This document shows positions 12,237 to 24,388 of a DNA stretch of 64,000 bases, one piece after another. The position numbers and the translations under genes were made by a program. The stretch comes from Porodaedalea pini (taxonomy: Eukaryota > Basidiomycota > Agaricomycetes > Hymenochaetales > Hymenochaetaceae): positions 1,736,001 through 1,800,000 of the forward strand of contig NBAY01000002.1 in assembly GCA_002794775.1 (NCBI GenBank), written 5' to 3'. The notes beneath the pieces were generated by a model. It was not told the origin of the DNA and did not search any database. It was given only the letters and a program-made list of their open reading frames with translations. Every line of letters begins with the position of its first letter. The stretch's first letter is position 1.

Positions 12237-14488
12237 ATGGACTCTGCATCTGACTCTCGACCACGCACTCCGCTCTCCTCACGACTTCAGAGTCTACTCT
12301 CAGGATCCAGTCCTAGAATCTCCCTCGATGCCGACCGTTCTCCTTGCTCAAGCACCGACGATGATTTGATGTGGCGTGCCCAAGCCCAACGCGCAGCAGC
12401 GTCCGGTTCGCGTTCGCAGACCTCTCTGAACCCCAAGTCTTTAAGTAATGTCTCACAGCGCGATCAGTCCTCGTCAAACGTGCTCTCTCTGGACCTTGCA
12501 CAATCTGCATCGCAGTTGCCAATCGTGCGCTGGTTCCGCGGCGAGTCCTCTCCTCGCTCCGAATCGTCTTCCGTGTCTTCGCCCACCACACCTCCTTCTG
12601 CGCTCCGAGAGGCCCTAGAAGATGATTTTCCCGGTTCGCCTTCTTCAATATGTTCCCCTCCATCGTGCCTCGAACTGCAGAGACCACCGCCCGCATGTCT
12701 GCCCGTGCACATGAACGGACGCGCGGCTGTACGGCGCTCACCCCCTTTTCTCGAGAGCCTCGCGCGGTCGGCATTGCCAACTGCATCCGTCACGCGTCCA
12801 CCACCTGTGCTCCGCCAACCCACCGGTCACTCGCTCGCGCTTAGCGATGAAGGCTTCGACTTCGACGGTGCAGACGCAAACACACCGTGTCTTGACATCA
12901 CGCAGTCCCCGTCCACACGCACCTCGCTCGACTCCCTCCGCCGGCTGCGCGACCGAGGAATCCCTGTCGCTTCGGACATAGGAACCCCGAGCTATGTGCG
13001 CCCATTCAGTACTAGCTCACCGACGCGGTGGTGGTTCAACAAAGAGCGGAAGGCAGATGTGGACGAACTGCTAGATGAGAGTGACCAGGCGGACACGATC
13101 GAGGGCGAAGAGGCGCACATGCGCAAGAAGTGTACGTCTCACATTATACGCTCCAGTATGAAGTTAATTGACGTGATGCAGACCTCGCTCCGAAGAACCC
13201 TGTCGTATTCTGCCATGGTCTGCTTGGTTTCGACAGCGTCACGATCGGGCCCTCTATTGCTCCTATGAGCGTCACGCATTGGCGGGGCATTAAAGAAGTT
13301 CTTGAAGCACGCGGCATCGAAGTCCTCATTACTCGTGTACCCGCGACGAGCAGTCCAATGGAGCGGGCCAAGGTCCTCGAGGCACGAATATCTGAAGTCT
13401 ACCCCGGCCGTGCGGTCCATCTAATAGGTAAGTGCTACTATTGTCCGTACCATCCTGTCGTGCACTGATACGATATGTCAGGTCACAGCATGGTCCTTAG
13501 CTTCGTTCTCTTAATTACATTATAACATGCAAATCTGAATAACCTCTTGCATTGACAGGGCGGACTAGACTGTCGGTATCTCACCACGCATCTTACGCAG
13601 CGCAAGTTCCGTGTTCTCTCAATCACAACAGTAGCAACTCCGCATCGTGGTTCATCCTTCGCGGATCACTTCATCGCGACTGTCGGTAAACAGCGTCTAC
13701 CGTCTTTCGTCTCGCTACTAGACCTACTTCCTAACGGCGGAGGCGATGGCAGTGCATTCGAAAGTCTTACAATTGGAGCGATGCGCAAGTTCAACGAGGA
13801 GACGCCGGACGTCGAGGGCGTGAAGTATTACAGCTGGGGCGCAGTCTTTGACCCGGGTCTGTTGGATGCTTTCAAGTGCGTTGCACCTTCCATGTTTGAT
13901 CTGTCGGTGTTAATTTGTGTGTGCCAGGTGGCCGCACTCTGTGATTCTGGAGAAAGAAGGCCCGAACGACGGCCTCGTATCTGTAGCTTCTTCGAAATGG
14001 GTGTGTTGTTATTATATTTCGTAGAAAGGACGTTTGCTAAGTAATGTTCATTGTGGCTACAGGGCACATACCTCGGCACGCTCGAGGATGTGAACCATCT
14101 CGACCTCGTCGGATGGATTAACACTGCGCGGTACAAGTGGGCCGAATTCACCGGCCGCGAAATCAAATTCAAGCCCGCGACATTTTACCTCGGTGTCGCA
14201 GACCACATCGCTCGGCACGTCGAGGGTCAGGGCAGCAGCGGGGCTGGTGCTATAGACGCTGATAGACCTACAAGTGGAAGTGGCAGCAAAAATCACAGTG
14301 AGGAGAGTACTGTACATGTTGCTGAGCACTCCAAGGCAGGTGCGGGGGTGAAGACGACGGAGGGCGTTGAGAATCGAGGACCACGGACGCCGAATCAGAC
14401 GCCCTCTCCAGTACCGGCTTCAGGAAACGATGAAGAGCCTAGAAGTGGGCTAAAGCGTAGGGCGCCTACGCCTACCTCACGCAAATAA
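12237..14488 (+). CDS. GHSMG lipase (alpha/beta hydrolase, TGL2-like)
   Basis: Serine hydrolase with a long Ser/Pro-rich N-terminal extension (about 290 residues) before the catalytic domain. The domain starts with NPVVFCHGLLGFDSVTIGP (oxyanion region HGLLG), has the nucleophile elbow GHSMGGLDCRYLTTHL, and continues to ATPHRGSSFADH, NDGLVSVASSKWG and DVNHLDLVGW, giving candidate Ser, Asp and His. This pattern fits fungal triacylglycerol lipases related to yeast Tgl2. The elbow is assembled from three exons: the Gly-His-Ser-Met stretch comes mainly from an 11-base exon (13482-13492) between introns 13428-13481 and 13493-13558. Further introns fall after the extension (about 13130-13183) and around KWPHSVILE. 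The disordered C-terminal tail is probably not catalytic. Substrate is inferred. Confidence 0.82.
13482..13492 (+). other. 11-base microexon carrying the lipase catalytic serine
   Basis: The exon GTCACAGCATG lies between a TGTCAG acceptor and a GTCCTT donor. Joined to ...ATAG upstream and GGCGGACTA downstream it gives Leu-Ile-Gly-His-Ser-Met-Gly-Gly-Leu. Skipping it would remove the nucleophile and shift the frame. Confidence 0.85.
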
Positions 14489-14917
14489 TCGTCATAGTGG
14501 CTGATTCATTTTTTTATTCTCTTCTACCATAGTCTCTCCTTCGTATTCATCTCGCATGCATATCACATATACCATTCTGTCACCGCATTCACCTGCACAT
14601 ACATGTCCCTTCATTAATGCTTCATTATTCAACATCGCAAGTGTATTAATATTCTAATCAGCATACACACGAACCTTGACTTGCTTAGTTCGGTTTCAGT
14701 CGTCTGCTTAGTATAAACCTGATTGGATTTAGTGTGCGCTGCAGGGTGAGATCGACGTTGTGGGTCCCGTGCCGTACGCCGTGACTGACCTTGCCATTCT
14801 GACGTCGATGAGACAATACTGGCTTCCAGCGCATCGATTGACTCTATCACCGCGACCGCCAGTTTGAACCTGCTCTATTAACTTGACTATTTTTCTCTGA
14901 AGATAATTATATCTGAT
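14489..14917. other. Intergenic region between lipase and SFGH
   Basis: 429 bases holding the lipase 3' UTR and the promoter of the next gene on the same strand. No other feature is recognisable. Confidence 0.4.
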
Positions 14918-16172
14918 ATGGCTCCGGAATTGAAGGAAGAATCCAAGAACAAGGTTTTTGAGGGGACTATCACCAAGTACTCCTTTAAGGTGTGTGCTGA
15001 TACCGCATATCGAAGGGACGGGCGAGTTACTCACTGTATTTTGCTACTATGCTCTCTATTTTCTGGGCTGTCTTTCTATGATCCTGTAGTCGGATGCTCT
15101 CGGTGGACTAATGGCCAACTTCAATATCTTCCTGCCTGCAAATGCGTCACCGGCGTCTAAAGTTCCCCTGCTCGTGTATCTGGCCGGCCTGACGTGCACA
15201 GAGGATAACGGGTGCGTCATTCGTTCTCTAGATACAGTCTTCATATATGCGTAAGAATGGTATGAAGCTGATTTTGGACGCATACATCCACATCATAGAG
15301 CTCAGAAAGGCGGCTTCTTCAAGGACGCAGCGTCTGAGGGTATCGCGATCCTCTTTCCGGATACTTCCCCTCGCGGTGCAGGAATTGAGGGGGAAGATAC
15401 TGATTGGGTACTTACTGCCTCTCTTACGCAACTTAATCGATCCAGAGCTCAGCCCTTTTTTTTTACCTGCGACAATACAGGACTTCGGCACAGGCGCGGG
15501 CTTCTACCTCGACGCGACCGCGCCTAAGTATGCCGCGCACTATAACATGCTCACGCACGTCACGAAGGAGCTTCCCGCCGCTCTCGAGTCGGCGGGGCTT
15601 CCCGTCGATATCTCGCGCCAGTCGATCTTCGGACACTCGATGGGCGGTCATGGTGCGCTCACGATCTACCTCGCCGCGGCCCAAGGCACGTACCGCTCCG
15701 CGAGTGCGTTCGCGCCAATCTCGAACCCGACGAAGTGTCCCTGGGGCGAGAAGGCGTTCAGGGGATACCTTGCTGGAGGCATTGAGGAGGCGCGCAGGCG
15801 CTACGATGCAACGGAGCTTATCCGCCGTGTCAAAGAGCCTGTGCACATCTTGATCGACTATGTGCGTTCTAGTTCTAGCCTCTCTTAAGTAGAAATATAT
15901 TCTGACCACGGACGGTTCAGGGAACGGGCGATAACTTCTACAAACAAGGCCAGTTGCTCCCTGAGAACTTCCTGAAAGCCGCAAGGGAAGCTGGTCACGA
16001 TGAGGTTGAAGTACGTGTGCGCAGCCAGGATGGTTATGATCACAGTTATTTCTTTGTGAGCATCTGCAGGTCTATGACGAGCGGCCTTCCGACTGATGCT
16101 GGATCTTATCACCAGATTTCAACTTTCGCACCTGACCATGTCCACTTCCATGCCAACTTTCTCAAAGCTTGA
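14918..16172 (+). CDS. S-formylglutathione hydrolase (esterase D)
   Basis: Cytosolic thioesterase that hydrolyses S-formylglutathione to formate and glutathione, the last step of glutathione-dependent formaldehyde detoxification. Diagnostic pieces in order: SDALGGLMANFNIFLP, VYLAGLTCTEDNGAQKGGF, FPDTSPRGAGIEGEDTDWDF, GAGFYLDAT, the nucleophile elbow FGHSMGGHGAL, SAFAPISNPTKCPWGEKAF, GTGDNFY (acid) and GYDHSYFF (His). The protein ends APDHVHFHANFLKA. Five short introns split it; the acceptor before AQKGGF is the CATAG that leaves AGCTCAG in the exon, because the next AG would break the frame. Length and motifs match the family. No catalytic residue is missing. Confidence 0.93.
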
Positions 16173-16413
16173 ATTCTGGATCAGAATCTGGCATTGGCTA
16201 CAGGTCGTGATTATGAGTGCGTATTATTGGAGATTACAACAGCGAAGAAATGTATCGAATACAAATAGGGGCCAGAAGTGTAACGTTAGCCGGAGCTTGA
16301 AACTTTGGAAATTAACATTTGTATCAAGTATCAGAGCAGAGACATCAGAACAGAGACCCAAGAACGTCGAGATAACGAGCAGCATAAGTGACTTGGGTCG
16401 AATGGTCTTCCGG

Positions 16414-18635
16414 TCAGTTGCCTATGCGTTCATTGTAGTCGTGAAGGAGCTCGTCCAGATCTTTTATGATCCATTGGCTTTGTAAGGCATCTTGAATAGT
16501 CGTCCTGTGCGTGTGGTCCCGGACAAGAAGCTCTTCGGCGAGCATCTTGGCTATAGAATATCTTGTGAGAAACTATTGAGCGAATAAGGAAAGCAGTATT
16601 ACCATCTGGCATATTATCCCAGATAGCAGAAAACTCCACGATACACTTGATGATGCGTGTCTTGACGACCTGCTCACTGACCAATGAGCCTTGCGAAAAC
16701 TGCGACAATCGCGATCCAGCATGCTCCGCCCATGAAACTCTCAAGTCCTGCCCTTGCTGTGCCTCGTCTCCATTATAGTAGTCGAACGGATGGTTTCCTC
16801 TGGAAGCAAGGGTTGAGGTCAGACGTATAAGTGCTACGAACTCACTCACGTCAGCATGATGAACAGAATCAGGCCAACACTCCAACAATCCGCGGGCATT
16901 CCGACATAACCAAGCTCCCTGTTGTCGAGAGCCAGTATGCCTTCTGGAGGCAAGTAGGACACGGTGCCGCATACATTCATCGTTTCTTGGTATGCCCTTG
17001 TTCTTGCAAGACCGAAGTCCGCAATCTGCACCCGAGGAAATGGTCCAGGGGCGCACAAGAGTATGTTCTCGGGCTGTAAAGAGAACAATTAGCCGTACCC
17101 GTTAGCGAAGGTTATTCAGTCTGAACCTTCAAATCTGAGTGGAGATTATAAGCATAGTGTTTGATAAGGGTGTTACTCCCCGCTTACCGCGGTGCGAGAT
17201 CGAGCGACCGTGGAGGTACTCTATGCCCTTGAACAACTGATACGTTATGAATTTGGCCTCTGCTTCGCTCAGTCGAGAGCGATGTATCGTGTACGTGAAC
17301 AGATCTCCACCCGTACAAAGCTGCAGTAACGAGTAAGCCTTGCTGAATTCATTTATTGGTCTAAGTCAAGACGTACCTCGAGGAAGATATGTCTAGATGT
17401 GTATTATCTTGATTATCAAAAAAAGGTTCTAAGATGAAACCACTTACAGCCAACCCGCCTTGGAGTTCACTTCTACATCTAAAATCCCGCTTATGTTTGG
17501 CTGTAATGAGACAGTCAGCATCGTGGAATTCTATTTTGAGAAACAGCGTGCTTACATGCTTAAGTCCTCTAAGAATGTTGACCTCCTTTATGGCTTTCTG
17601 CATATCATCCTTTCCTCTGGACTTGGTAATTATAGTTTTGCAAGCGACTTGTCGAGACGAAAGCGAGTCAAAGGCCAGGTGTACTGAAGCGAAGGTTCCA
17701 CTTAAAACGTACAGTAATGAGCATCAGAGTAATTGTATAGCGAAGATACTGAGATGGTGCCATGCCTTCCGAGACAGTGCGACATTATGGTGTAGTATCC
17801 CACTTTCAGGTTCTACAATGAATCAGCTGCTGACAGATTCAGAAGGTTGCGCATACAATGGTACCCACCTTATATGCGCCTTGAGGAGGAGTCGGTTCGA
17901 AGATATTTAAATTTTCGCGAGGCTCCTTCAGGACATGGATGCATTTGAAAACTGAAAGAAATCAGTGACAGTCTCGGTCACGATTATTCGGTGCAGGACG
18001 ACGTACCCCGTGAGTTGGGTATTTCGATTTCATCGCCGTCCATCACTATCGCTGCTTTCCGGCGTAGTTTGTACCCATTCAGTATGACACCGTTAGTAGA
18101 GTGGTCCTGAAAGTGTTTCTTTAACAGAGGATAGCGCTTCAGTAATTGATTCCTTACGTGGCATGAGACCAAGACACCTCCAGTACTCGAGAGCACACTA
18201 AGCAGCCCAGACTGCTAAGCGCCTGAGAGTCGAATACAAGACGGCACTCACGCGTACAACTTGCAATGCACGTTAGATACAACCTTGTCCTCGATGACGT
18301 ATGAACTATCATCCCCGTAAGCGTGTCCTTTCTTCAGTTCTAGAACTAGAGGAAAGTCACCATTCACGAGGATTTCTCCCAATTGTAACAGGCCTATCCA
18401 CGGTGAGTACGATAACTAAGAGAGACGCTAAGTCATGGGTTATATCGAAGTACGAAGATGTGCAGTACACACCCTCTCGACGGCCAGCTTTGTTTGTGGT
18501 GATGAGCCGTGCGCATTCTGCAGGTCCAGAGTCGGCCACTTGGTGCGATTTGACCACGTCCACGAAGTCGAAAGAGCTCCTTGAGTAGTCTAGAAGAATC
18601 CGCCTCCCGCTCGAGGAGCTTGCTGCGGATGGCAT
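16414..18635 (-). CDS. FHA-domain Ser/Thr protein kinase (Chk2/Cds1-like)
   Basis: An N-terminal FHA domain (VTIGRNP near the start; DHSTNGVILNGYKL with GDEIEIP at its end) binds phosphothreonine and is followed by a protein kinase domain. Kinase landmarks: glycine loop SGTFASVHLA, VACK lysine, HRDLKPENIL catalytic loop, IADFGLAR (DFG), CGTVSYLPPEG activation segment, DCWSVGLILFIML. It ends ...DELLHDYNERIGN. FHA followed by kinase is the plan of Cds1/Rad53/Chk2 checkpoint kinases that respond to replication stress; the exact orthologue is not proven. Many introns are present, including two 53-base introns around an 8-base exon (17127-17134) inside HRDLKPEN. Two ACGCGT boxes lie 55-73 bases upstream of the start codon. 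The start Met (18633-18635) is the first in the open 5' exon. Confidence 0.83.
17127..17134 (-). other. 8-base microexon carrying the kinase catalytic aspartate
   Basis: The exon ATTTGAAG lies between introns 17135-17187 (GTAAGC...CAG) and 17074-17126 (GTTCAG...ACAG). Spliced to CACCGCG and CCCGAGAAC it reads His-Arg-Asp-Leu-Lys-Pro-Glu-Asn, the invariant kinase catalytic loop. Without it the Asp and Lys are lost and the frame shifts. Confidence 0.87.
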
Positions 18636-18689
18636 AAGGTGTTGTCTGCTTCGTGCAGGTTACAAGTACTAGTGGAGAAATGCAGTTGA

Positions 18690-18708
18690 ACGCGTCGCAA
18701 TCACGCGT
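18690..18708. promoter_or_regulatory. Paired MCB boxes upstream of the FHA kinase
   Basis: Two perfect ACGCGT hexamers at 18690-18695 and 18703-18708, 13 bases apart. ACGCGT is the MluI cell-cycle box recognised by MBF (Mbp1/Swi6-type) in fungi. The position just upstream of the kinase start suggests G1/S expression; this is inference. Confidence 0.55.
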
Positions 18709-19013
18709 TATTTACATTTGTTAGTCAAGATGAACGGCCACAGATATATTTTTCTTGATTTACAGTACATTGTCTGTCAATCCTCGGCCTTGTCAATTGT
18801 ACACTCTAGAACACAAATAGTAAAATCAAATACATCGGAAACTTCTAAGATATATTGTATAACGATGCTCAGATTGAGATCAAATCAGATACGAAATGAA
18901 AGTTAGCGAAGCTCACAGATAGCCCGGAATAAGAGAAACGATGATCGACACGGCATACGTGTGCACAAGTATGCATGTCCAGATAGAAAACAATAAAAGG
19001 TATAAAAAATCGC

Positions 19014-21070
19014 TTACACCGCTTTACTGCGTTTACTAAGCTTCCTACTCGCTTTGGGGAGATTAAGTTCCGGCTCTTGCGCAAGACTCCTTCCAAAGCC
19101 TATGCCAAGATTGAAGATACCCTTTGTAGAGGGAACACGCTCGGGGGCTAGGTGTTTGTGTGATTGATGCGTCGAGGATCCTGTGCTCGCCCTCTTCTTC
19201 AGCAAGTTACCCTTCTTCGGGTCGTGCACGGGAATGACAGCTGCAGCGGGCGGAGCGGATACGCCATTCTGACCCAGTTTGTAATCCATGTCACTAGGCA
19301 CCGTTTGCATGAAATTACGATTCTGCTGCTGGAGGGGTGCAGGCATTACTATTCGTTTCGGCCGATGGCGGTCGGCTGAGGAAGGAGGTGCTCGAGAGAG
19401 CGACGATGATGACGCCGAATATGCGCTGGCGGAAGAAGAGGGCGGATACAATGGCTGGCTGACGGACCGGGAGAGTGAGGAAGGTTGCTGGGGAGGTTGC
19501 TGGAAAGAGACTTGTTTCTGACGAGCGGGTCTCCCATGGGGCAAGCTCAGGTCGGAATTTGAACCTATATTAGATCGCATCTCTGATCTAGACGTGCTCG
19601 CAGAAGATGAATGTGAGTTATTTTGGGTGTCAACGCGATACGGATGCCGCGAAACATCTCTTGGTATCATAGGCGGGGAAGAGAATGTCTGATTTTCGTA
19701 CAATTGCTCTGGAGACCATTCATTGAGCTCGTTGTCCGGATGTGCATAACGGGAATCGAGCTGATCGTGTGCAATAGGTCGAGGTTGTTGGTACATGGGC
19801 TGCATGGCAGAAACAGGTGGATAGGGTCCGGTTGCCAAAGGAGGATTACGCTCGGGAGGCGTCGTCCGACTTCTCATTGGCGGGACCCTCGTTAGAAACT
19901 CGCCGGGTTTCAAGTTCAGCCTAAAAGGAACGGGAGCTGGAGGTGCATCAGCAGGAGTTGCAGCGACCAGCACATGCTGTTTGGGAATAGGCTATGACAC
20001 GTCAACAAACTGATTGCAAGATGGATATAAAGAAAACAGACCTGGTGCTGTCGATCAAGAGGCATGGCACGCACTGGTGGGGTGTCTATTTTCCCTCGTA
20101 CTTCGTAAGGGCCCCTATGGTGAAGAGGCATGCCAAGTGGCGTGGTTTCGTCCAACTCATCAATGCGATCCAGATCCATAACACGACGAGGGCTCGCAGT
20201 GTTCCCCCGCCGTGGAAGGCGTGGCCTTTCGGTGTTTGTCGCTGTTAAAGGCTCACTGACCGTACGCATCGCGGCAGGAGGTGAAGTGGCGTTCCGAAGG
20301 AGGCCTTCGGTACCTGGGCCTGGTCGACCGCGCCTTTGCGAGTCTGTTGGCACTTGGGATGTCACTTGGGATGTCACCGGTAAACCCATATGAGGTCTCA
20401 GAGACATAGGTACTTCGCGCTCGTGCATAACGTCTGCCCCAATCCTATCTTCCTGTAAATATGCTAGAAGTTCATCCTGATCCGCCATGTCGTCCTGAAC
20501 GTCATGTTGTGACTGTGGAAGGTTGGTTGTGCTTGAGAATGGGGACGAAGCTGAGGAATAGGACGCCTGCGCTCTCTCGCGCAAGTGACCTGACCCTCGT
20601 AAATCTTCAACAGAGTCACTTGCAAGCGATGAACTCGACTCGTATTGCAAGTGCGGACGCCCTAAGGATTCGGATGAGTCTGGTACGTTGTCGTCATACG
20701 CTGGGGGTGGTTCAAGCTCAGCCTCCGTAAAGTGCGACGCTGATGGATGTCCTCCCTTGCCTAACCCGTCGGTCAGCGATAGGCCATGGTGGTCGGGATG
20801 GTGATGAGGGTCAGCCGAGAAAGCGGGATCGCCTGGGTCAAACAGTGACGGCGGAATCGCGCTCTGCGGCGGTCGTTGGATTGTTGAATGAGTTGGATTC
20901 GATAGGCTATCCCCTTTATCATCTCGCGTTGCAGACGGTTCACGATTCTCTAGCGGACCAGACGTCCCTGCAACACCCTTCACAAAGTGCAAGGGTCTCG
21001 GGTCGCGTATGTTGGACACATGAGTCCAAGGATCCGAAATTGTGGGATTACTGATGATGAACTTGGGCAT
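19014..21070 (-). CDS. Conserved-looking disordered protein of unknown function
   Basis: Two exons with one intron near 19930-20000 (…LDRQHQ | PIPKQHVLVAATP…). The N-terminus MPKFIISNPTISDPWTHVSN and the following RDPRPLHFVKGVAGTSGP look ordered and may be the conserved part. The rest is rich in Ser, Pro and Gln with many SP/TP sites, a LPHGRPARQKQVSF segment, and a basic C-terminus (FNLGIGFGRSLAQE, ending KASRKLSKRSKAV). I see no enzyme motif, signal peptide or membrane segment. The open frame is intact over about 680 residues, so it is probably a real gene. I do not recognise it. Confidence 0.7.
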
Positions 21071-21492
21071 GAGACGTGATGAGGATTTGGAAAGCAGTGG
21101 ATCTGGTTGGTCGCTTGATTCGCAACAGGCGTTGGAGAGGATACGAGCAGTATAGGAGGGGTATACAAGAACAATATTAATGTTCAGGGGCTTGAGCAGG
21201 CGGTGCCACTAAGGCGGGATCAAATAAATTCTGTCGTCACTGCAGCAAGCCCCATATGTGAGGTTGCTCCGAGGTATAATTGTCCTGGGAAGACAGCCCA
21301 GGAGAGAGTTGCATAATGAGCATGACTGCACATGGTAACTACGCGTCGAAGGAGAATAAAAACGTATACAAATATGTTAATGCTATGCACGAAAAAGATA
21401 AAGGAAGCATAAACGGATCATGCTGATTCATAGGGAATAGGCATAGGAGGCATATGGTGAAGTGAAGTACGAAGCAGGCTAAATGAATGGAA
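21071..21492. other. Intergenic region
   Basis: 422 bases upstream of the unknown gene starting at 21070 and downstream of the F-box-like gene. One ACGCGT occurs near 21340. Nothing else is recognisable. Confidence 0.35.
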
Positions 21493-23904
21493 TTAGGGGC
21501 AGGAGGGGCAGAATTTTGGGCCGAGCAGGAATGGCGAGCGCACTGAAGAGACGCCGTTGCCGTTAGACTGTGACGGGGTGTTCTCCGGCCGAATCGTGAA
21601 CAACGACCAAAAATTGAAGAGGTTCAGCAATCTCAGCAAAATCGGTGGAGATATAGCGCGTAGAATCTGAGCTAGATAATCACTAGAGCGGGCGAGATAA
21701 CCAGAGGACGCGGGATCAGGTTGACTGTCAGAGGTGGTGTCCTCCTCGACCTTCTCCTTGATCGGAGACGTCGAAGCATCGGCGGTCACCTTTTCCGGGA
21801 TTGCTAACGTCTCAACGAGCTTAGAGATCATGAGTGGCTGTACCTCGATGGCTTGCTCGTGCACATTCGGTGTCGCATCGATACCTTCGTTACACACGAA
21901 TGGCCTTGCGTCGACACCCTCATCTCGCATGTCCGAAGGAATAGGTTTCGTCGAGATGTTTTTGTGACGCACGAGGACCTTGGTCTGCGTGGCGAACTCC
22001 TTCGTTGGAGGGGTTGCCTGCACCGCGCGGCTCACAGCCTTCCGCAATGGAGACGTCCCAGGAAGGCGCATGTATGAAGGCGATGAAGCGGGGTCACTAG
22101 GTGCTGCGACGCGGCGAAGAATTCCGTTGGGCTGGCTGTGGTTTCGCTCATGTAGGCGAAGCTGCTGGAGTTGGGGCAGAATCTCGCTAACGCGCTGCCA
22201 TCCGGCGCTGTGCGCCTCGACGTAACCAGGCCTATTCTTCTCGCGGAAGAACTTCAGGTTATCGAGGTATGGAGCGAAGTGGCTGAGGTGAATGGCGACG
22301 CTCAGCGGGTCTTCGACCCATGAATGGCCGAGATGCAAGACCGAGAGAGAACGCGATGACGTCTCGATTTCAAACAAAGTCGAGTTGTCGGTTCGGAAGG
22401 CGTGGATTGGTATATGCAACGTATGCAGCCGCTCGCATCCTGCCGTCAGAAGCGCTACGCCTGTCAGCGTTACCTTCGGTGGACCGAACGCGATGGGCCA
22501 TCGCGAGAGGGGGCAAAGTTTGACAACTTCAAGATTTGGGCACGCCATAGCAAGATGCTGCAAGTCCTGGTCGAGTAAGATGCGCGACTCCGTGAGGTCC
22601 ACCTCAAAACGTGTCAGGTGAGGAAACACGACCCTCGAATGCTCCGTATTCTCTAGCCCATCAAGTCGAAGACGCCGAGCAGTGTTCTCTCCACGCGTGG
22701 TAGATCGGATGAGATCCGCGAATCTTGAATTGCTCGACGGCGAAATCGTGACTGAACGAAGACTGTTCTTAAACTGCCTGCTCACAGTCAGCCACAGCGA
22801 ACGCCAACTTTTCTCGTCATCAGGCTCATCAATGGCCAATTCGATGCCTTGCAGGGGCGCCGAAACGCGGGCCAAGAAATTGGTTGCAGAATTCAAGTCG
22901 CCACTGTGCATTTTGTAGCAGGTCAGGTCTGATATTCAAGGTAAATAGGCTTATGTACCTAATGCTCAAATGGCGAAGCTGCTTGAAGCCAGGCTCCATA
23001 GCGAAGTTGACAAGAACAGTTGGCTCCGCCGCAGAAAGGGGAGTCATTACGAAGTCCGGGGAGGCGAATCCCGGGGATGACTTTCCAGACGAAGGAACAC
23101 CATTGAAGAAACTGGCAATGACGCCGTCGGAACGATCCCCGACGTCAATCTGCAGACTCCTGAGCGACGGGATAGACGACAACCAGCGTCCAATAGAAGG
23201 CGAAAGCGCACCAGGCGCCACGAGCGCGACCTTTTCCAGGGTCGTCTGCTGCTGGAGGAGGCGGGGGAGGTAATGCGGAAGTCGTGTAGGTGAGGTAATA
23301 GACAGCGACGTCAGCCGCGTGCTCGACGAAACAATGGACAAAAATTCAGCGAGGTCCTCCTGTGGGACACCACCGCCAATCTCGAGCGTCACGGATCGGA
23401 GCTGAGGGTTCAAGAAAAGCTTGCTCCTCTCTAGTCCTTCAGTAGACTCGCACTTCCAATGAAGAAACTTAAGATTTGGAAGAAGATATTCCCTCGGCTT
23501 GCTCTGCTCGATCACCGAGAAAATACTAGGATGAACATTGCCTACGCTCTCGTTGTAGGAAATCTTCCGAACTCGGTCGCCGTGGACCAGTACACGCTTC
23601 CAGTCCTCCGGACGTGGAGTTTTTTCCTAGTTTCGGCAAAATATAAGAAGCGCGAAAAGAAGTTTATTGGAATACGCACAAAACCCTGACCTGGCCGACG
23701 GGCCCTCTTGAATAGGTGGCCAGGCATGAGTGAAATAAGAGGCAATAGTGAGTCAAGCTCCTTCCACAAGGAGTTGAGCGCCATCTCCGAAATGACTTTG
23801 CATGTCCGCGAGATTCGCGACACAGTGCGACGACCACCAGGCGTCTCCAGAATAAAGTCGAGGAGAAACCTCGTCAGTTCCGGATCTTTGAGCAGCTGGA
23901 GCAT
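21493..23904 (-). CDS. F-box-like / leucine-rich repeat protein
   Basis: Typical Agaricomycete F-box family protein. The N-terminus has an F-box-like helix region (GGRRTVSRISRTCKVISEMA followed by LNSLWKELDSLLPLI). It continues with irregular leucine-rich repeats (LPNLKFLHWKC, LRSVTLEIGG, TRLTSLSITSP, FKQLRHLSIR, PHLTRFEVDL, CPNLEVVKLCPLSRWP, LSVLHLGHSW, LQQLRLHERN) and ends in a low-complexity Ser-rich tail. Introns lie near 23640-23690 and 22925-22975. Such proteins usually act as substrate receptors of SCF ubiquitin ligases. The family is greatly expanded in mushrooms and the target cannot be told from sequence. Confidence 0.75.
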
Positions 23905-24388
23905 AGTGAGTTAATTTTTAAGAAAAGTTAAAGGATTAAATGGACGGGAAAGCACGAATGGATGCAGAACTGGCGAAGCAGACAAACGGAACGTATTAGT
24001 GACGGGAGCAGGATATATACTAGTCAGGCAGTCTAGATTGAGCGTGCATTGTGCGTGTCGGCCGTGTCTAGGTCGCGCTGTACAGGCATGGATAGTGATA
24101 TTTCAATCTTGCCCTGATTTCTCCGTCACGTCTTGCCGGTGTTGACCATCTTCATCGCATTGCATAACCTGTAAGGCGGCCAGATGAATTTCGAGATGCT
24201 TGGATATGAAGTTTCAACGAGGGAGTCAAGTGAATGAATTAATGAAACTGGTCACAGCATGCAAGAAACACGTGTACAACATAGCAACTTCACAACGCGG
24301 ATCAAACGCGTTTCAATGTTCTAACAGACACATAAGAACAAGAAAACGCCGAGATTCAGTGCACAAAAGGTGTGCAAACTTACCTGAT
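23905..24388. other. Intergenic region
   Basis: 484 bases containing the promoter of the F-box-like gene and the 3' UTR of Sld2. No gene or RNA recognised. Confidence 0.35.

Noticed and set aside
12313..12823. Long minus-strand open frames opposite the lipase N-terminal exon
   Set aside because: Shadows of a Ser/Pro-rich coding exon with strong codon bias; no domain content.
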